DNA of 64,000 nt from Aulostomus chinensis (taxonomy: Eukaryota; Chordata; Actinopteri; Syngnathiformes; Aulostomidae), in NCBI GenBank assembly GCA_037954235.1, contig JBBMOA010000021.1, positions 24,313,358 through 24,377,357 of the forward strand, given 5' to 3'. The position numbers and the translations under genes were made by a program. Shown in pieces: positions 1 through 12,418 of the stretch. The first letter of the stretch is position 1. Each line of letters starts with the position of its first letter. The notes beneath the pieces were generated by a model. That model saw only the letters and a program-made list of their open reading frames with translations, did not search any database and had not been told where the DNA came from.

Positions 1-95
1 CACCAGAAATTAATCAGGGAGTTACATGTGATAATCTCATTAGACATGAGAGAGATTAGATGGGAAGTCGTGCAAACAACAGTCCGCTCAGTGGG

Positions 96-151
<56 letters not shown>

Positions 152-580
152 CCAGCTGAGGGGTGCAACCGTGAGCACATCTGAACTATTATGGCCACGC
201 CGTGGATAAAGATACACCTAAGGTACTCCTCCAGACCAAAACCGGCTCACGTTCCAAGAACACGCGTGTTTGGCGTTGTGACTCGGAGGAGGCTTGCTGA
301 GGTGCTGGTGTTTGATGATGTCGTTGTCACGTTGTTTTCGATGAAATCTACCAGGAGCTGTGACCACACACGACAAACTCAAGTGTCCTTATTAAGCGCG
401 AGCAGCTTGTTTGTTGGTTTATGTTCGGAGGCGCATCAGGACATGTGTTGTCATACACGTTTGTATAAAAATAGTTCTAGAAGGTCACCTCATGCTCCTC
501 CTCCATTCCTGCCCTGGTCGTCAATGGAGTATGTACCTGTCATTTCTAGGCGCCGAGACTAACAGAGCAGAAGAACTCAC
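1..580. other. Intron 3 (partial) of PLPPR5
   Basis: This is sequence downstream of the exon 3 donor. It holds a (TG)n tract at 98-149. The open frame on the plus strand at 191-562 is antisense to the intron and shows no domain. Nothing else was recognised. Confidence 0.6.
98..149. repeat. (TG)n microsatellite
   Basis: An uninterrupted run of about 26 TG dinucleotides. Confidence 0.98.
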
Positions 581-831
581 CGCCAGGTAGAGCGCAGCGT
601 AGACGCTGAGCGCCGCTTCCTTTGATGGGAACGTCTTGCGGGCGTGCAGGATGTCGTCCTGGTTTCCCGTGCAGGCCTCCTGGTGGCTGATGTAGCGGAG
701 AGCCTGCTGGCAGCCCAGGGCCGTGTAGTTGGGCTTACACACCGTCAGGAAGTAGGGCGCCAGGTTCCCCGTCACTACCTGGCCCGCGTTGACAAAGATG
801 TCAACGGTGAAGAGGCCGAAGGTGTAAACTC
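581..831 (-). CDS. plppr5: PLPPR5 coding exon 3
   Basis: The exon is 251 nt, entered after TCTTCCCAG and left at CTGGCG|GTGAGT (580-575). It completes a split glycine and then encodes 83 residues: VYTFGLFTVDIFVNAGQVVT (membrane segment 3), an extracellular loop with CKPNYTALGCQQ (an NYT N-glycosylation sequon), and ARKTFPSKEAALSVYAALYL. True lipid phosphate phosphatases have PSGH at the FPSKE site, with an essential histidine; here it is PSKE, as in the non-catalytic PLPPR group, so the protein is not expected to be an LPP-type enzyme. The open frame seen beyond the donor is intronic. The remaining coding exons (last three membrane segments and C-terminal tail) lie left of the window. Together the three exons give 196 residues. 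Confidence 0.95.
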
Positions 832-1167
832 CTGGGAAGAGAAGATGTGATCAGCCGCTCAGTCGCTTTTCATTCCTCTCACATCATTTAGACATAAATG
901 TAAACCGTCACCAGGCTGATGTGACGCCACCGCCAGATCAGTGACACCTGCCACACGTCTCATACCTGTGGGTCTGTAATGTCACATTCAACATTATTGC
1001 TATCAGAGCTCGTCTACGGAGAGCCACGCCGCTCTGCGTTTAACCCATTGGTTCATTAGTGAGGGTGATCCTGACGAACTCAACCTTCCATCAACTTCTG
1101 TTCACCAGAGCTGATTTACTGGTTCAATCACCACAATCACATGGAGCGATCCTATTGGATGCTGGGG

Positions 1168-1365
1168 GAGGAGCCAGGAGATGACCACTTCCTGTTGGTG
1201 GAGGAACCAGGAGATGACCACTTCCTGTTGGTGGAGGAACCAGGAGATGACCACTTCCTGTTGGTGGAGGAACCAGGAGATGACCACTTCCTGTTGGTGG
1301 AGGAACCAGGAGATGACCACTTCCTGTTGGTGGAGGAACCAGGAGATGACCACTTCCTGTTGGTG
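1168..1365. repeat. 33-bp minisatellite, six copies
   Basis: Six head-to-tail copies of a 33-bp unit beginning GAGGAACCAGGAGATGACCA and ending CCTGTTGGTG, exactly 198 bp. Copies are nearly identical; the first has GAGCCAGG in place of GAACCAGG. Because 33 is a multiple of three and the unit lacks stops in several frames, overlapping open frames appear on both strands; none is a gene. Confidence 0.98.
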
Positions 1366-1738
1366 GATCATCCCTGGCATCATCACTGCCTGTGGAACTA
1401 CAACAATACCTCATCCTCATGGTGTAACTTTGTTCTGAACCCATAACTGCTAACAGCACTCTTGGCTCCATCCCAGCAGCGTCGCCAGTTGGAACAAGTC
1501 ACTGGTTTGCAGAGTTCATGGGACTCACCTGTCCACAGACATGCCACCACAGGTAGATGTTCCCCTGGGTCTACCCATCATGCATAGCGTGTAAAGGTCA
1601 TTCACCTGCTCTTAAACAATGCAGGCCGGCTTTACAGCGCCGTGACTGAAGGGTTGTAACAGAAATAATTGCTCTGCCCTCTGTCACAGCACATTACCAA
1701 AGAGGCGTAGACTCCCTCTCTCAGAGCCACAGAGATGG

Positions 1739-1740
<2 letters not shown>

Positions 1741-1812
<72 letters not shown>
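1741..1812. repeat. (CA)n microsatellite
   Basis: A pure run of 36 AC dinucleotides in intron 2. Confidence 0.98.
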
Positions 1813-1814
<2 letters not shown>

Positions 1815-1959
1815 AATGCCTGATGTGCCATAACAGCAACTATTCCAGTCCCTGTCAAGTGTTTGTGTTGCTGCAAACTAATTCCAGGCTTTGAAGCGCA
1901 TTTAGCTGGCAGCCTCTGATGGGAGTTGGCAGCAGTGTGTCAGCTGTTGAGCAAGGCAC

Positions 1960-1961
<2 letters not shown>

Positions 1962-1995
<34 letters not shown>
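1962..1995. repeat. (CT)n microsatellite
   Basis: A run of about 16 TC dinucleotides. Confidence 0.95.
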
Positions 1996-1996
<1 letters not shown>

Positions 1997-2201
1997 ACTC
2001 CGGTTCCTCCGTGCACGGCGGCGGTGTGAGGCCCCAAACGCTGACAGGCCCATTTCTTAACAAGCATCAAATTGGTTTTGTCAAGCGTTGTGTGACTCAC
2101 TCGCTGCAGAGGCTCACCGTTCCTGCTCTCCCCTGCACATGCGCCAAAATGTGAGCACGCTGTGTTTTATGGGCAACTGCCGCACGCTAGATACACCCCC
2201 C

Positions 2202-2224
2202 CACACACACACACACACACACAC
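2202..2224. repeat. (CA)n microsatellite, short
   Basis: About 11 CA dinucleotides after a short C run. Confidence 0.9.
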
Positions 2225-2311
2225 CGGGAGGGATGACCAGAATTGCTTATTAGGGCATAAACTTGATTCACTTTGTCTGGTTCAAACGATGTCATGATCT
2301 GCTGCAGAGAC

Positions 2312-2313
<2 letters not shown>

Positions 2314-2389
<76 letters not shown>

Positions 2390-2426
2390 CATGTGTGAGT
2401 GTGTGTGTGAGTGTGTGTGTGAGTGT
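2314..2426. repeat. (TG)n microsatellite with CG and GAG interruptions
   Basis: About 35 TG dinucleotides, then GCGCGCGC, then three TGTGTGTGAG-type blocks. The alternating purine-pyrimidine run, including the GCGC core, is of a type able to form left-handed DNA. Confidence 0.95.
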
Positions 2427-5400
2427 CGGGGCACTGCACCTCTTCTTTGGTCTGGTGCCAGCACCCGAGCAGCGCTGCAGTGGTGCAGCCCGTCAGTCTC
2501 TCGGCTACCACAGCCCCACATCGACCACACACCTGTGGACCTTGTGGCTCCAGACCTGCCATCAAAGGTCTCTGGAGTCTGAACACACGATACTTTCCTC
2601 GCTCCAACATTCAGCATCTCCTTCAGCAAAGGCTCAGGCAGAGCAGGGTGATGCTAGCTCTGATTTAGAACTGCAGCTCTTCGCTGACACTCTGATCCCC
2701 AGAAAAAGATGAGTTACCTGCAGCAAAATCACTGCCTGACCGCAGCACCGCCCCCAGCCTTCTGCAGGGTCCACCTGCACTCATGGAATACAACATGTAA
2801 CCACAACGTAATCAGAACCGAGATGTGGAAACCTGGTGTGAAACACACACTTGGGTTTGGCCCTCCTTGTTCATCAGACCTAGCACACAACTCATGAGCA
2901 TGGGACTCCGTCCACGTCATGTCCTCAGAGCAGTTATGTCGCCTCCGGCTGCAGGCTGACTGGCTCTGATGAGAGCAGCCTGGAGGAGAGCCGTCTGTGA
3001 CCACCGCTCTCCTGGGGAAGTCCTCGTGGTCTGACGGGGGAAGGCACGGTCACTGTTCAACTCCTGCGCCAAACTAGGTTGAGGCACAGGCGGCGGAACC
3101 ATCTGTCCTGGGGCACCGGAGCATGTGGTCTCCTGAAAATAGTCCCTGCCAGCACAAAGCAGGCTTTGCTGGGCAGCATGTGCATGTCTGAGGCCAACAG
3201 AGTTGAATGTTTATGGTAAGTTAGCCGACCGTAAGCCTCCTCGACTGCTGCGTGTGACACGGCTCTCGCTGGCCAATATGGCGATGACATCCCACGATAT
3301 ATTGTCAGCGTCTCATTCTGAGTTCAACGGCCTGTGTTGAAACATTACTGTTGAATGGGAGCAGCCAGCGGGAGACACGCGGGGGCTGCCTCTGACAAAG
3401 CACCGCCCTGAGAAGCTGTCTGACCGCTGCAACCTCACAGCAAAATGGCAGACACCTCCAGACCTCCTCATCCTCCCTCCTCCTCATCCTCCCTCATCTC
3501 CAGATTGGCTGCAGAGCTCTGCTGACACAGTTCTCTCTCTCTCTGTACCTGCTCGACCAGGAGACTGGGTCACGTCTACTACGACCAACCTGGCGGTCTT
3601 TCAGGTGAAGATATGAGGGGTGGAACTAGAGCCTCTACAGGCGCCTGGTGCCCAGGTAGCAGGGTGACACATCTGCTAGTGCCTCTTCACTCAGCAGCTG
3701 CAGCTACAAACAGACTGAATCACAAGAGGTTTGTTTGCTGAACTCCAGATGCAAGTGGACGCACCCGTGGCGAGCTCACATCTCCAGCCTCGCTGGAAGG
3801 TCTCGCTGCTGACAGACGTAACCGATCTCAAGCCTCTGTGACGAAGGCAATTACCGCGTCTTCTGGGATTTAAGCTCCTTTCACTGTCACTACTGCTTCC
3901 TTTGTAATGTGCCAACAATGTGGTTTACAGCTACACCACTGTGAACAGTCACGAGTGTTTCACTGATAATCCTCGCCATCGGGCATCATCACGCCACCTA
4001 GGCTCCCATCTGATAGGACTGAACGATGGAACCTGTCTCCTGCTCTGGCATCAAAGCGGAAACAGCGAGGAAGATGGCGCCCCTGCTGAGAGGAACCTAA
4101 CACCTGAACACACGGCAGACATGAGTGACGCCATCGGTCAGCAGTGACCCCGTGACATTCCTGTTTGAGGGGACGGACGTAGTCAGATGGGACCGCCTGG
4201 TTTTCAGGCTTCAGAAAATTTACAGGACGAAAGTCTGACTGAAGGTAAACGTGCCAGCCAGAGTCCAACAGTTGGACCAACGGATCTAGATCCCGTAGTT
4301 GGGTTGTGAGGGACTCCAGCATGTACACGCTTCCACCGGCCTGCTTCAGTTGCTCCGCATGTTCCGTAGGATCCACTGTGGCGTTTAAACTGGACAGTCA
4401 AGGACGCATCAACATGGTGGACGAAGGCAGAGAGAACACAGAAGGGACCAGGAGGCGGCCTCAGCTGCAGGGGCGGGTCATTGTTCTGTAACCATCTTCT
4501 AATTCAACTCAAAGACAAACCATCACTTCCTACGTGTTGGAAAGCTGAACAGAGCTGCCCCCCCTTCTGAGTCGTGACTCTACCATGCACTCATTCCATC
4601 TCACAGCAACCAAAAGGTCGCAGCTGGGCCTCAGTGCCCTCAAGCTTGGATGGGTTAAAACTCACAATCTGAGTGTTGTTGAATCCCATGTTCAGATTAG
4701 GCTCCGCCCTCTGATGGCGTGTTGGATCTACACCCAGGATCTGAGTTCTTACTGAAATAGCATTCATGAAATCGCTCGTACTTCGCCATTCAGAATTGGA
4801 ATGATCCAGCCTGGATTAATGTGACAACTATATTCACCATTTAACAGTCACACCTCAACATTCTCATTTCAGAAGCTCCGCCCTCGAGTTGAGAAACAGA
4901 ATCCTGCTCCGATCAGACCAACCATCAGTTTAGTCTTATGGGTTGAAAAGTGGCATCACAGGGAGGGGGACTGACCGAGCTCACCAGAGCATCCACCAGC
5001 GCGTGGATTCGCGCCAGCACCTGCCACCATGTGCTTCAGCTCGGTTGCAGAATTTCATTCGTGAGTAGAGATGGCCCTGCCCTCCTGTAGGCGTGGCCCC
5101 GCAGTCATCATCAGCTCGCTATCTAAACATGAGGCAGCATGAGCTTAGATGCCGGTCAGAATCAGCTCCACCTGAGGCAGGTCACCTCAGCGGGTCCCCT
5201 GATGGGGCGCCAGCGTCCCCGATGAGCCTCCGTCACTGGACAGGTGTGGACCCTAGGAAGCTGCTGCTGACTCGGTCCAGGCTCGCTGTGATGCTGCTCC
5301 GGCCCAACTGGGGCGGAACCACAGGAGCAGGGCTGAGGATACATGAAGGATTCACTCTCACGGGTGTTATCTGCAACCCTGGATGGACGCGACGTTGCTC

Positions 5401-6256
5401 AGCACAAACTCACAAGAGTCACGCTCAGGTGAGCTCCCACAAGGACGCCAGCAGCAGGTGTGTCAAAGATGGAGGCCAGGATGAGGTTGAAGATGCTGGA
5501 GAGCTCACAGGCTGACCTTGAGAGGGAGTGAGACGCACATCAGCAGCCACACGCTCCGTCAGTCTGACAGAGGGTGGTGACATCATCAAACAATCATGAT
5601 GGTGGGGGGGGGGGCTCTCAAGACACCCGCCACGGAAACGAGCCTTGAACCTCCATGAGTTCCAAACCCTCCATCAAAGCAAGCAGGAGGCCAAGGCACT
5701 CTTCCACTGACTTTGATGAGTGCTGAAGCAGCAGAGGCCCGATCCCCCTGGTGCTCCTCCTCAAAGCTGACAGCCTGAAGTGTCTCTGAGTCCTTAGCAC
5801 TGTTCGTCTCTCTTGCCCTGACGAAGGCCGGCTTGGTGGCTGAAACATGCTGGCCCTGTTTTCAGGTTACATCATGAACGAGCCCATTTATTAAAGCGGA
5901 TTCAACCATTAGAGGAGTTCCATGGCGTCTTGCTTGGTTTTCAGGTGACCGTCTCTACGAGCTCTAACCCCCCAGCCCTTTCCCCTTGGTTTAACCTCCT
6001 CCATCAAAGGGTTTGACTTGCACAAAGCAAACAACTCTTAATGTTGAGGATCATTGTGCGCGTTCCCTTTGCGGTTCCTGAGCTGGTTCTGGTTCTAACA
6101 CCTAGGCAGTGAGGTGTGTGTCCAGGACCCAGCAGGGTTCTGAACACTGATGGTGGATGGATTCTTACACAACGTCTCAGAAGGAGGTTTCTGAGACGGA
6201 ACGTCCCAAATCAGAAGTTAAGCTAGCAGAGCCTTACAAATAACACATCTGAGACT

Positions 6257-7424
6257 GAGAGAGTGTGTGAGTGTGAGTGAGTGTGTGCGTGTGTGAGTGT
6301 GTGAGATTGTGTGTGAGTGAGTGAGTGTGTGTGTGTGTGTGAGTGAGTGAGTGAGAGTATGTGTGAGTGAGAGTGAGTGAGTGAGTGAGTGTGAGTGAGT
6401 GAGTGAGTGAGTGTGAGTGAGTGAGTGTGAGTGTGTGTGTGTGAGTGAGTGTGTGTGAGTGAGAGTGAGTGAGTGTGTGTGAGTGTGTGTGTGTGTGAGT
6501 GAGTGTGTGTGAGTGAGAGTGAGTAAGTGTGTGTGAGTGTGTGTGTGTGAGTGAGAGTGAGTGAGTGAGTGTGTGTGTGTGTGAGTGAGTGTGTGAGAGT
6601 GTGTGTGAGTGAGTGAGTGAGTGTGTGAGTGAGTGAGTCAGTGTGTGTGTGTGTGTGAGTGAGTGTGTGTGAGTGAGAGTGTGTGAGTGAGTGTGTGAGT
6701 GTGTGTGTGTGAGTGGTGTGAGTGTGTGTGTGGTGTGTGAGTGAGTGAGTAGTGTGTGTGTGTGTGTGTGTGTGCTGAGAGTGTGTGTGTGAGTCTGTGT
6801 GAGTGTGAGGGTGTGTGTGTGAGTGAGTGAGTGTGAGGTGTGAGTGTGTGTGAGTGTGTGGTGTGTGAGTGAGTGTGTGAGTGTGAGGTGTGTGAGTGTG
6901 TGTGAGTGTGTGAGGGTGAGTGTGGTGAGTGTGTGAGTGTGTGTGAGTGTGTGAGTGTGTGTGTGTGTGTGAGTGAGTGTGTGTGAGTGAGTGTGTGGTG
7001 TGTGAGTGGTGAGTGAGTGGGATGTGTGGTGAGTGTGAGTGAGTGTGAGTGAGTGTGAGTGTGTGAGTGAGTGAGTGTGAGTGTGAGTGAGTGAGTGAGT
7101 GAGTGTGAGTGAGTGAGTGAGTGAGTGAGTGAGTGTGAGTGAGTGAGTGAGTGTGAGTGAGTGAGTGAGTGAGTTGTGAGTGAGTGAGTGAGTGAGTGAG
7201 TGAGTGTGAGTGAGTGAGTGAGTGAGTGAGTGTGAGTGAGTGAGTGAGTGAGTGAGTGAGTGAGTGTGAGAGTGAGTGAGTGAGTGAGTGTGAGTGAGTG
7301 TGTGAGTGAGTGAGTGAGTGAGTGAGTGAGTGAGTGAGTGTGAGTGAGTGAGTGAGTGAGTGAGTGTGAGTGTGAGAGTGAGTGAGTGAGTGAGTGAGTG
7401 AGTGAGTGAGTGAGTGAGTGTGCG
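6257..7424. repeat. 1.17-kb compound TG / TGAG microsatellite
   Basis: About 1,170 bp made almost only of TG and GAGTG steps. The left half is mostly TG runs with single GAG breaks; the right half (from about 7040) is mostly regular (GAGT)n. Frames without stops on the minus strand (up to 410 codons of S, L, T and H) are a by-product of the repeat and are not a gene. Confidence 0.98.
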
Positions 7425-7540
7425 CACCACGACCCTCGGCTCTGTTCTAAATATAATCTTTCCCAAACAGTGCGGCCCTGTGAGTCATTATGTAAAGCAA
7501 CACTGGGCCAAGCAGCAAGATGGACCAACTAGAGGAAGCA

Positions 7541-7566
7541 GCACACACACACACACGCACACACAG
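7541..7566. repeat. (CA)n microsatellite, interrupted
   Basis: About 12 CA dinucleotides with one CG interruption. Confidence 0.9.
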
Positions 7567-7898
7567 GCACACTGGCTCACTCCACCATCAGCAATCAGAG
7601 GCAGACAAACAAAAGGGCTGATGCATTATGGGTAAGTCAGAGAAGATGCCGACCTGCATGATTCCCCACCAACCATCACCTCCTACCGTCCCCCCTCTCA
7701 CCCTTATCACCTTCCCTTATTCTCACCCCCTTCCTCCATCATGTCCCCTCCTCTATCACCCCCTCCTCCCCCATCACCTCCACTCCTGTCCTGATCAATC
7801 CTTCACAGCTTTGAAGGGATTTCTGTTATTGTTTAGCACTGAGCAACATTTTTGGAATTTTGGACTATTTTCATAAAAACCTCTTGTTCACTCACACT

Positions 7899-7932
<34 letters not shown>

Positions 7933-7963
7933 GACACAGACGCACACACACAGACACACACAC
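7899..7963. repeat. (CA)n microsatellite, interrupted
   Basis: CA dinucleotides with CCGACACAGACG and CAGACA interruptions. Confidence 0.95.
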
Positions 7964-8334
7964 GTGTACTTTATATGTCGTGGGTTCCTACGTGTGAGAG
8001 CAGGGAACACGGACGGCTCTACGGACATGAACGTCCAGGTATCAGGGTTCAGTGACGGTGGACAAGAGTCTGGAATGAAGAAGACAACTCGGACGCCACC
8101 ATGTGAACAGAGGAAGGTAACGGTCAGGAATGTTGGATGTTCCGAGCTTGGCTGCAGTATCTGAGGTGCATTTCAGACCTGACACTCACTACGACATCAC
8201 GGTCGTCATGGCGCTCGTCACCGCTGCCAGAGAACAAGCTAACGTGACTCCGTACCCCTCAGTGTTTCCTGCTGTCAGGGGCACTTCTCTAATCAGGGAG
8301 GTGTAATCAGAGCGAAGCTCAAAGCCTCTGTCAG

Positions 8335-8934
8335 CCATCTGATCCAGACAGGGTCCTGATCCAGACAGGGTCCTGATCCAGGCACAGACGGGGTCCTGAT
8401 CTAGACAGGGTCCTGATCCAGACGCAGACGGGGTCCTGATCCAGACAGGGTCCTGATCCAGACGCAGACGGGGTCCTGATCTAGACAGGGTCCTGATCCA
8501 GACGCAGACAGGTTCCTGATCCAGACGCAGACAGGTTCCTGATCCAGACACAGACGGGGTCCTGATCCAGACACAGACAGGGTCCTGATCCAGACACAGA
8601 CGGGGTCCTGATCCAGACAGGGTCCTGATCCAGACGCAGACGGGGTCCTGATCTAGACAGGGTCCTGATCCAGACGCAGACAGGGTCCTGATCCAGACAC
8701 AGACGGGGTCCTGATCCAGACAGGGGTCCTGATCCAGACACAGACGGGGTCCTGATCCAGACGGGGGTCCTGATCCAGACGCAGACAGGGTCCTGATCCA
8801 GACAGGGTCCTGATCCAGACACGGTCCTGATCCAGACGCAGACAGGGTCTTGATCCAGACGCAGACAGGGTCCTGATCCAGACGCAGACAGGGTCCTTAT
8901 CCAGACAGGGCCCTGATCCAGACAGGGTCCTGAT
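8335..8934. repeat. 17/23-bp minisatellite
   Basis: About 600 bp of mixed short (17-bp, TCCTGATCCAGACAGGG) and long (23-bp) units. The long unit equals the short one with one extra hexamer GCAGAC or ACAGAC after CCAGAC. Units contain TGATCC/GGATCA and occasional TGATCT variants. Antisense frames rich in SGSGPCLDQD-type runs are repeat artefacts. Confidence 0.95.
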
Positions 8935-9069
8935 GTCCGAGGGAGACGAGGATCTTCAGCTCCGAATAGAAATGTTAAGGGGGAATGTGAATGAGACAGC
9001 AGACGTGTCGATGCAGGGCTAATGCCTGGAGTCGCCCTCAGGGATCTGGGTAGTAATACGCTCCTGCAG

Positions 9070-9126
9070 CGTGTGTGCGTGTCTGTGTGTGTGCGTGTGT
9101 GTGTGCGCAAGAGAGAGAGAGAGAGA
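9070..9126. repeat. TG/CG then (GA)n microsatellite
   Basis: An interrupted TG run with GCG breaks, followed by about nine GA dinucleotides. Confidence 0.9.
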
Positions 9127-9503
9127 AAGCTGAATTAACCCTCAAACCTCCAGCAGTTTCTGGTCACATGACACGGACCTTGGACTCATGCCACTGTGGT
9201 GGGAGCCTCTGCAGGCACCGGATCAAAGACGTGAACGCATCCTGATGCCTCAACAGTTCTAATTAGTTAACTGGATCGTTTTTATGGTCAATTGACCTCA
9301 ACAACCACAAACAGAAGAACCCTGTCCAATAAAACAGTTCTGCTGGTTCTGGGTCGTGTTTTCACCCACTGCTCGACGTCAGTGTTGCCAGTGTGACTTT
9401 GTGGTCTCAGCTCACAGTAGGACTCCAAGACGTGCTGAAATAGTCAAACATGATGAGGAACATGTTCATGTGCTGCTGTGAAACATCTGATCATGTGACT
9501 CAC

Positions 9504-9636
9504 CGAGGAAGCGAAAGGTGCGGCGCACCAGAGGGTTGAGGTAACAGCAGTCCCCCATGGCCACCGTCTTCTCTGACCGGTCGAACTCTTTAGATGTGTA
9601 CTGGACCAGGAACAGGACCGTCTCTGTTACAGTGAT
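9504..9636 (-). CDS. plppr5: PLPPR5 coding exon 2
   Basis: This 133-nt exon is too short for a standard open-frame search. It follows the acceptor TTCTACCAG and ends CTC G|GTGAGT (donor 9503-9498). It encodes 44 residues plus the first base of a glycine codon, including KTVAMGDCCYLNPLVRRTFR; PLPPR5/PLPPR1 have KTILTGDCCYINPLVRRTVR at this place, as I remember them. Exon 1 ends in phase 0 and this exon starts in phase 0, so ITVTETVLFLVQ directly continues the second membrane helix. It ends in phase 1, matching the GA start of exon 3. Residues here belong to the end of membrane segment 2 and the following cytoplasmic loop. The intron on its 5' side is about 26.0 kb and the one on its 3' side about 8.7 kb. 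Confidence 0.92.
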
Positions 9637-11607
9637 CTGGTAGAAATGAAGACCAGAGGAGAGACAGAGAGTTCAGCTGAGTGACAGAACCCAAACACAC
9701 CCCTGGCCCCGCCCCTTTAGCACTCGTGTTCTTCCATCCTTCTGGTTTATTGCACTTGTTTGTGTTCACACCATCTGGCCAGCAGAACCGGCAGGTGCTT
9801 CAGTTCTGGCATCAGCCAAATTGCCTTGATTCTCCAAAGCCTCAGAACACCAATGTGGTTCCACTCCAGGACCCAACTGGTGAGGCAGCACGAAAGGACC
9901 CACAACTGAACCGGGGTGCAGATACACAACAGGGACCAGTCCCTCTTCCACAACACCACCACAGTAGAGCAACACTAAGGGAGTCCAGAGAGGGGAGGCT
10001 CCCACAAGATCGTCGCCGATTTTAAGGATCTCATTTTTTCATTTTGTTTTCGGCGTTAAGGTCTAGAACACATTCACAAATTTACACTCAGCACCGAGAC
10101 GCAAGTTTTTGTCACAGCTGTTTTGTTTGTGCCAAATCGAGATCATGAATTAACCACCAGGGAGGCTCGATTAGGGACCATCGGCATCATCAACAATGGG
10201 GGGTCGGGGGGGAGCTGTGTGTCATCGCTCCAGTATCGGGATGTGGCCCCTCCATGAGAGGGTGGATGGAGTTGAAAACAGACAACAAGCGGATCAGTGG
10301 AGTCTTTGTGTGCTGGCTAGCCTGCGGCGGAGCGTCAGGGCAGGAGGGCCAGGCGCTTCGCTGCATCAACACAACGGCGCTTCATGACAGCGGCGAGAAA
10401 TGGAACATTTTCGTTTCCAGTGTCCTGATCTTAACGCGCTTTCACAGCGCGGATTTTGGCTTCAAATGCATTTTCAATCTGTAATTCTGTTTGGACTTGA
10501 AACAGCTGACTGATCAGGTGATCAGTCACATGATCTCCCCAGAATCTCTGGGCTATATTAGCTCCACTACAACCACTACTGGGGGGTTGTTCTGGACTTT
10601 CCGGGTCCATCTTTGGAGAAATAGTTGGATTCAACCAGGCTGAACTTGGAAGGACAGTTTGTCATCCAGCTGGCATGAGGAGGAGGTCAGGGTCTCGTGG
10701 CGGGGCCTGCTATGTGGTCCAGATCTAGCAACGCCTGGACAGGAGATGATGAAGATGATGAAGCCTGTCTGGTGCTGGCACTGATCCTCTGGCAGCCAGC
10801 AACAGTTCACCATGATCACTTCAGTGAGCTCTGAGTTGTGCTTCTAGTCCATTTCCAATTCACTGCACGGTGGGATTCAGCTCCACGTTGCAGGTTTCCC
10901 CACCGGGACTGGTACTGAGAACCTCCTGACCTTGTCCAGTCTGGATGTTTCCATTCCTGTCAGCGGGTGCAGCATAGCATGCAAGCGTGCACATGTGCAT
11001 GTTAGCGTGTGTGCTCTCAGTGGGAACAGAGGCCCGGAGCACAAACCCACAGAGCGCTGCGCTCTCCGGCGCTGCCACGTGATTTATTCAGGTTGACTGG
11101 CGAGGAGGGCACACGAGGTAGAGGAGGAGCACAGCGCTGGAAACAGCAAACGTGGCAAACAGCTTCATATCTGAATCATTTGAACTTGAAAACCCAAATG
11201 AAGGTTTGAGCCCACAGGAGGCCTGGCGGTTGTTTCCCTCTCTGGTTGTGGTTATATTCACTGAGGAACCATGTTCACCACAGCAGCAGCTGCTGCTCTA
11301 CCTGGCGCCGGCTCACACTGGTGCCTCAGCGGGGCTGAAGGGTTGATGATGAACGACTGGTTCTTCAGTTTTGGCGAACTGTCCACTGCTGTGGGATGAG
11401 AACAGTTCGCTGCAGGCTCCAACTTGCCCTCAGAGGGACAAGCGCGCCCTGACGTGTGACTTGGACCAGCAGTAAGAAGCAGGCGACGCCTTGATTACGT
11501 CTTTTTCTTCACATAGGAAAACTGCAGCACTTGTTCCTGTCCATTGTTAATGTTGAGATGACCCTGTGGCTCAGGTGGAGGAGGAGGAGGAGGTTAACCC
11601 CCCATTA

Positions 11608-11608
<1 letters not shown>

Positions 11609-11658
<50 letters not shown>
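11609..11658. repeat. (CA)n microsatellite
   Basis: About 25 CA dinucleotides, preceded by a short GAG repeat near 11575-11594. Confidence 0.95.
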
Positions 11659-11659
<1 letters not shown>

Positions 11660-12418
11660 CTCTTGTTGAGTCAAACTTGCTCTGAGGTTTGACCTTTGCG
11701 TTGTGGGAGCAACTGCAAATGACGACATTTCCATGAAGCTCCTGAAGAGACGCTGGCTAAGGGGGCTGAGGCCAAGCCCCGGCCCCCAGGATCCGGGTCA
11801 CATGACTACATGAACCATGCAGCCCTCATCATTCGCGCTGCTAAACCAGCGGAAGAGGAAATGCTTTTTTGTGCTGGCTGAGTCTTGACAGAACCATCGG
11901 CATGAATGTTTCAGTGTCTGGGTTGGTTCCCTGTAAAGTTCCGGTCAGACGTTTCAGAGCTGATTGCTGATTACTGGAACTGGAACTGGACACTGATCCG
12001 GTCTAGCAATGAGGAGGAGGATGACAGCAGCTAATAAAATCGAAACAACAAAGAAACAAAAAAGTATTTAAACAACCTGAGAGAGCTGTGCTGGTCTGGT
12101 TCTACTGGGGTCCTGCTCCAGGAGAGCCACAGGGGCTGGCCGGCCCCTGATCCTTCCACAGGCCCGGCTCGGTCTCGCTTTGATCAGTATCTGCAGGTCT
12201 GAGTAGCAGCAGGTTCTGCTTTCTTCAAGACTCGATGCAGCATTTCAGCTGCTGCTGCTGGGGGTCACAGGTGTTTGAGGTCATGTGTGTTAATCCTCTC
12301 TCCCTCCTCAACACTTCTCATCTCAAACAAAACCAAATCTTGCTTGTTTGTATCTTGTCAATGTCTCTAACAAACATCTTTTCATTCAACAACCTGGCAC
12401 CCAATCATGGCCACCGCT

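Larger units (their letters stand above)
832..9503. other. plppr5: Intron 2 of PLPPR5
   Basis: This 8.7-kb intron lies between the exon 3 acceptor and the exon 2 donor. Tandem repeats inside it are listed separately. The non-repeat stretches 832-1167, 1366-1740, 2427-6256, 7425-7898 and 8935-9503 show no exon, RNA gene or recognisable mobile element. There is a poly-G run near 5606-5616 and a C/T-rich stretch with CCATCACC-like motifs at about 7665-7790. Short open frames here look like chance. Confidence 0.75.

Noticed and set aside
6234..7528. Open frames of 410 and 296 codons made of S, L, T and H
   Set aside because: Direct translation of the TG/TGAG tract in several frames; not protein-like.
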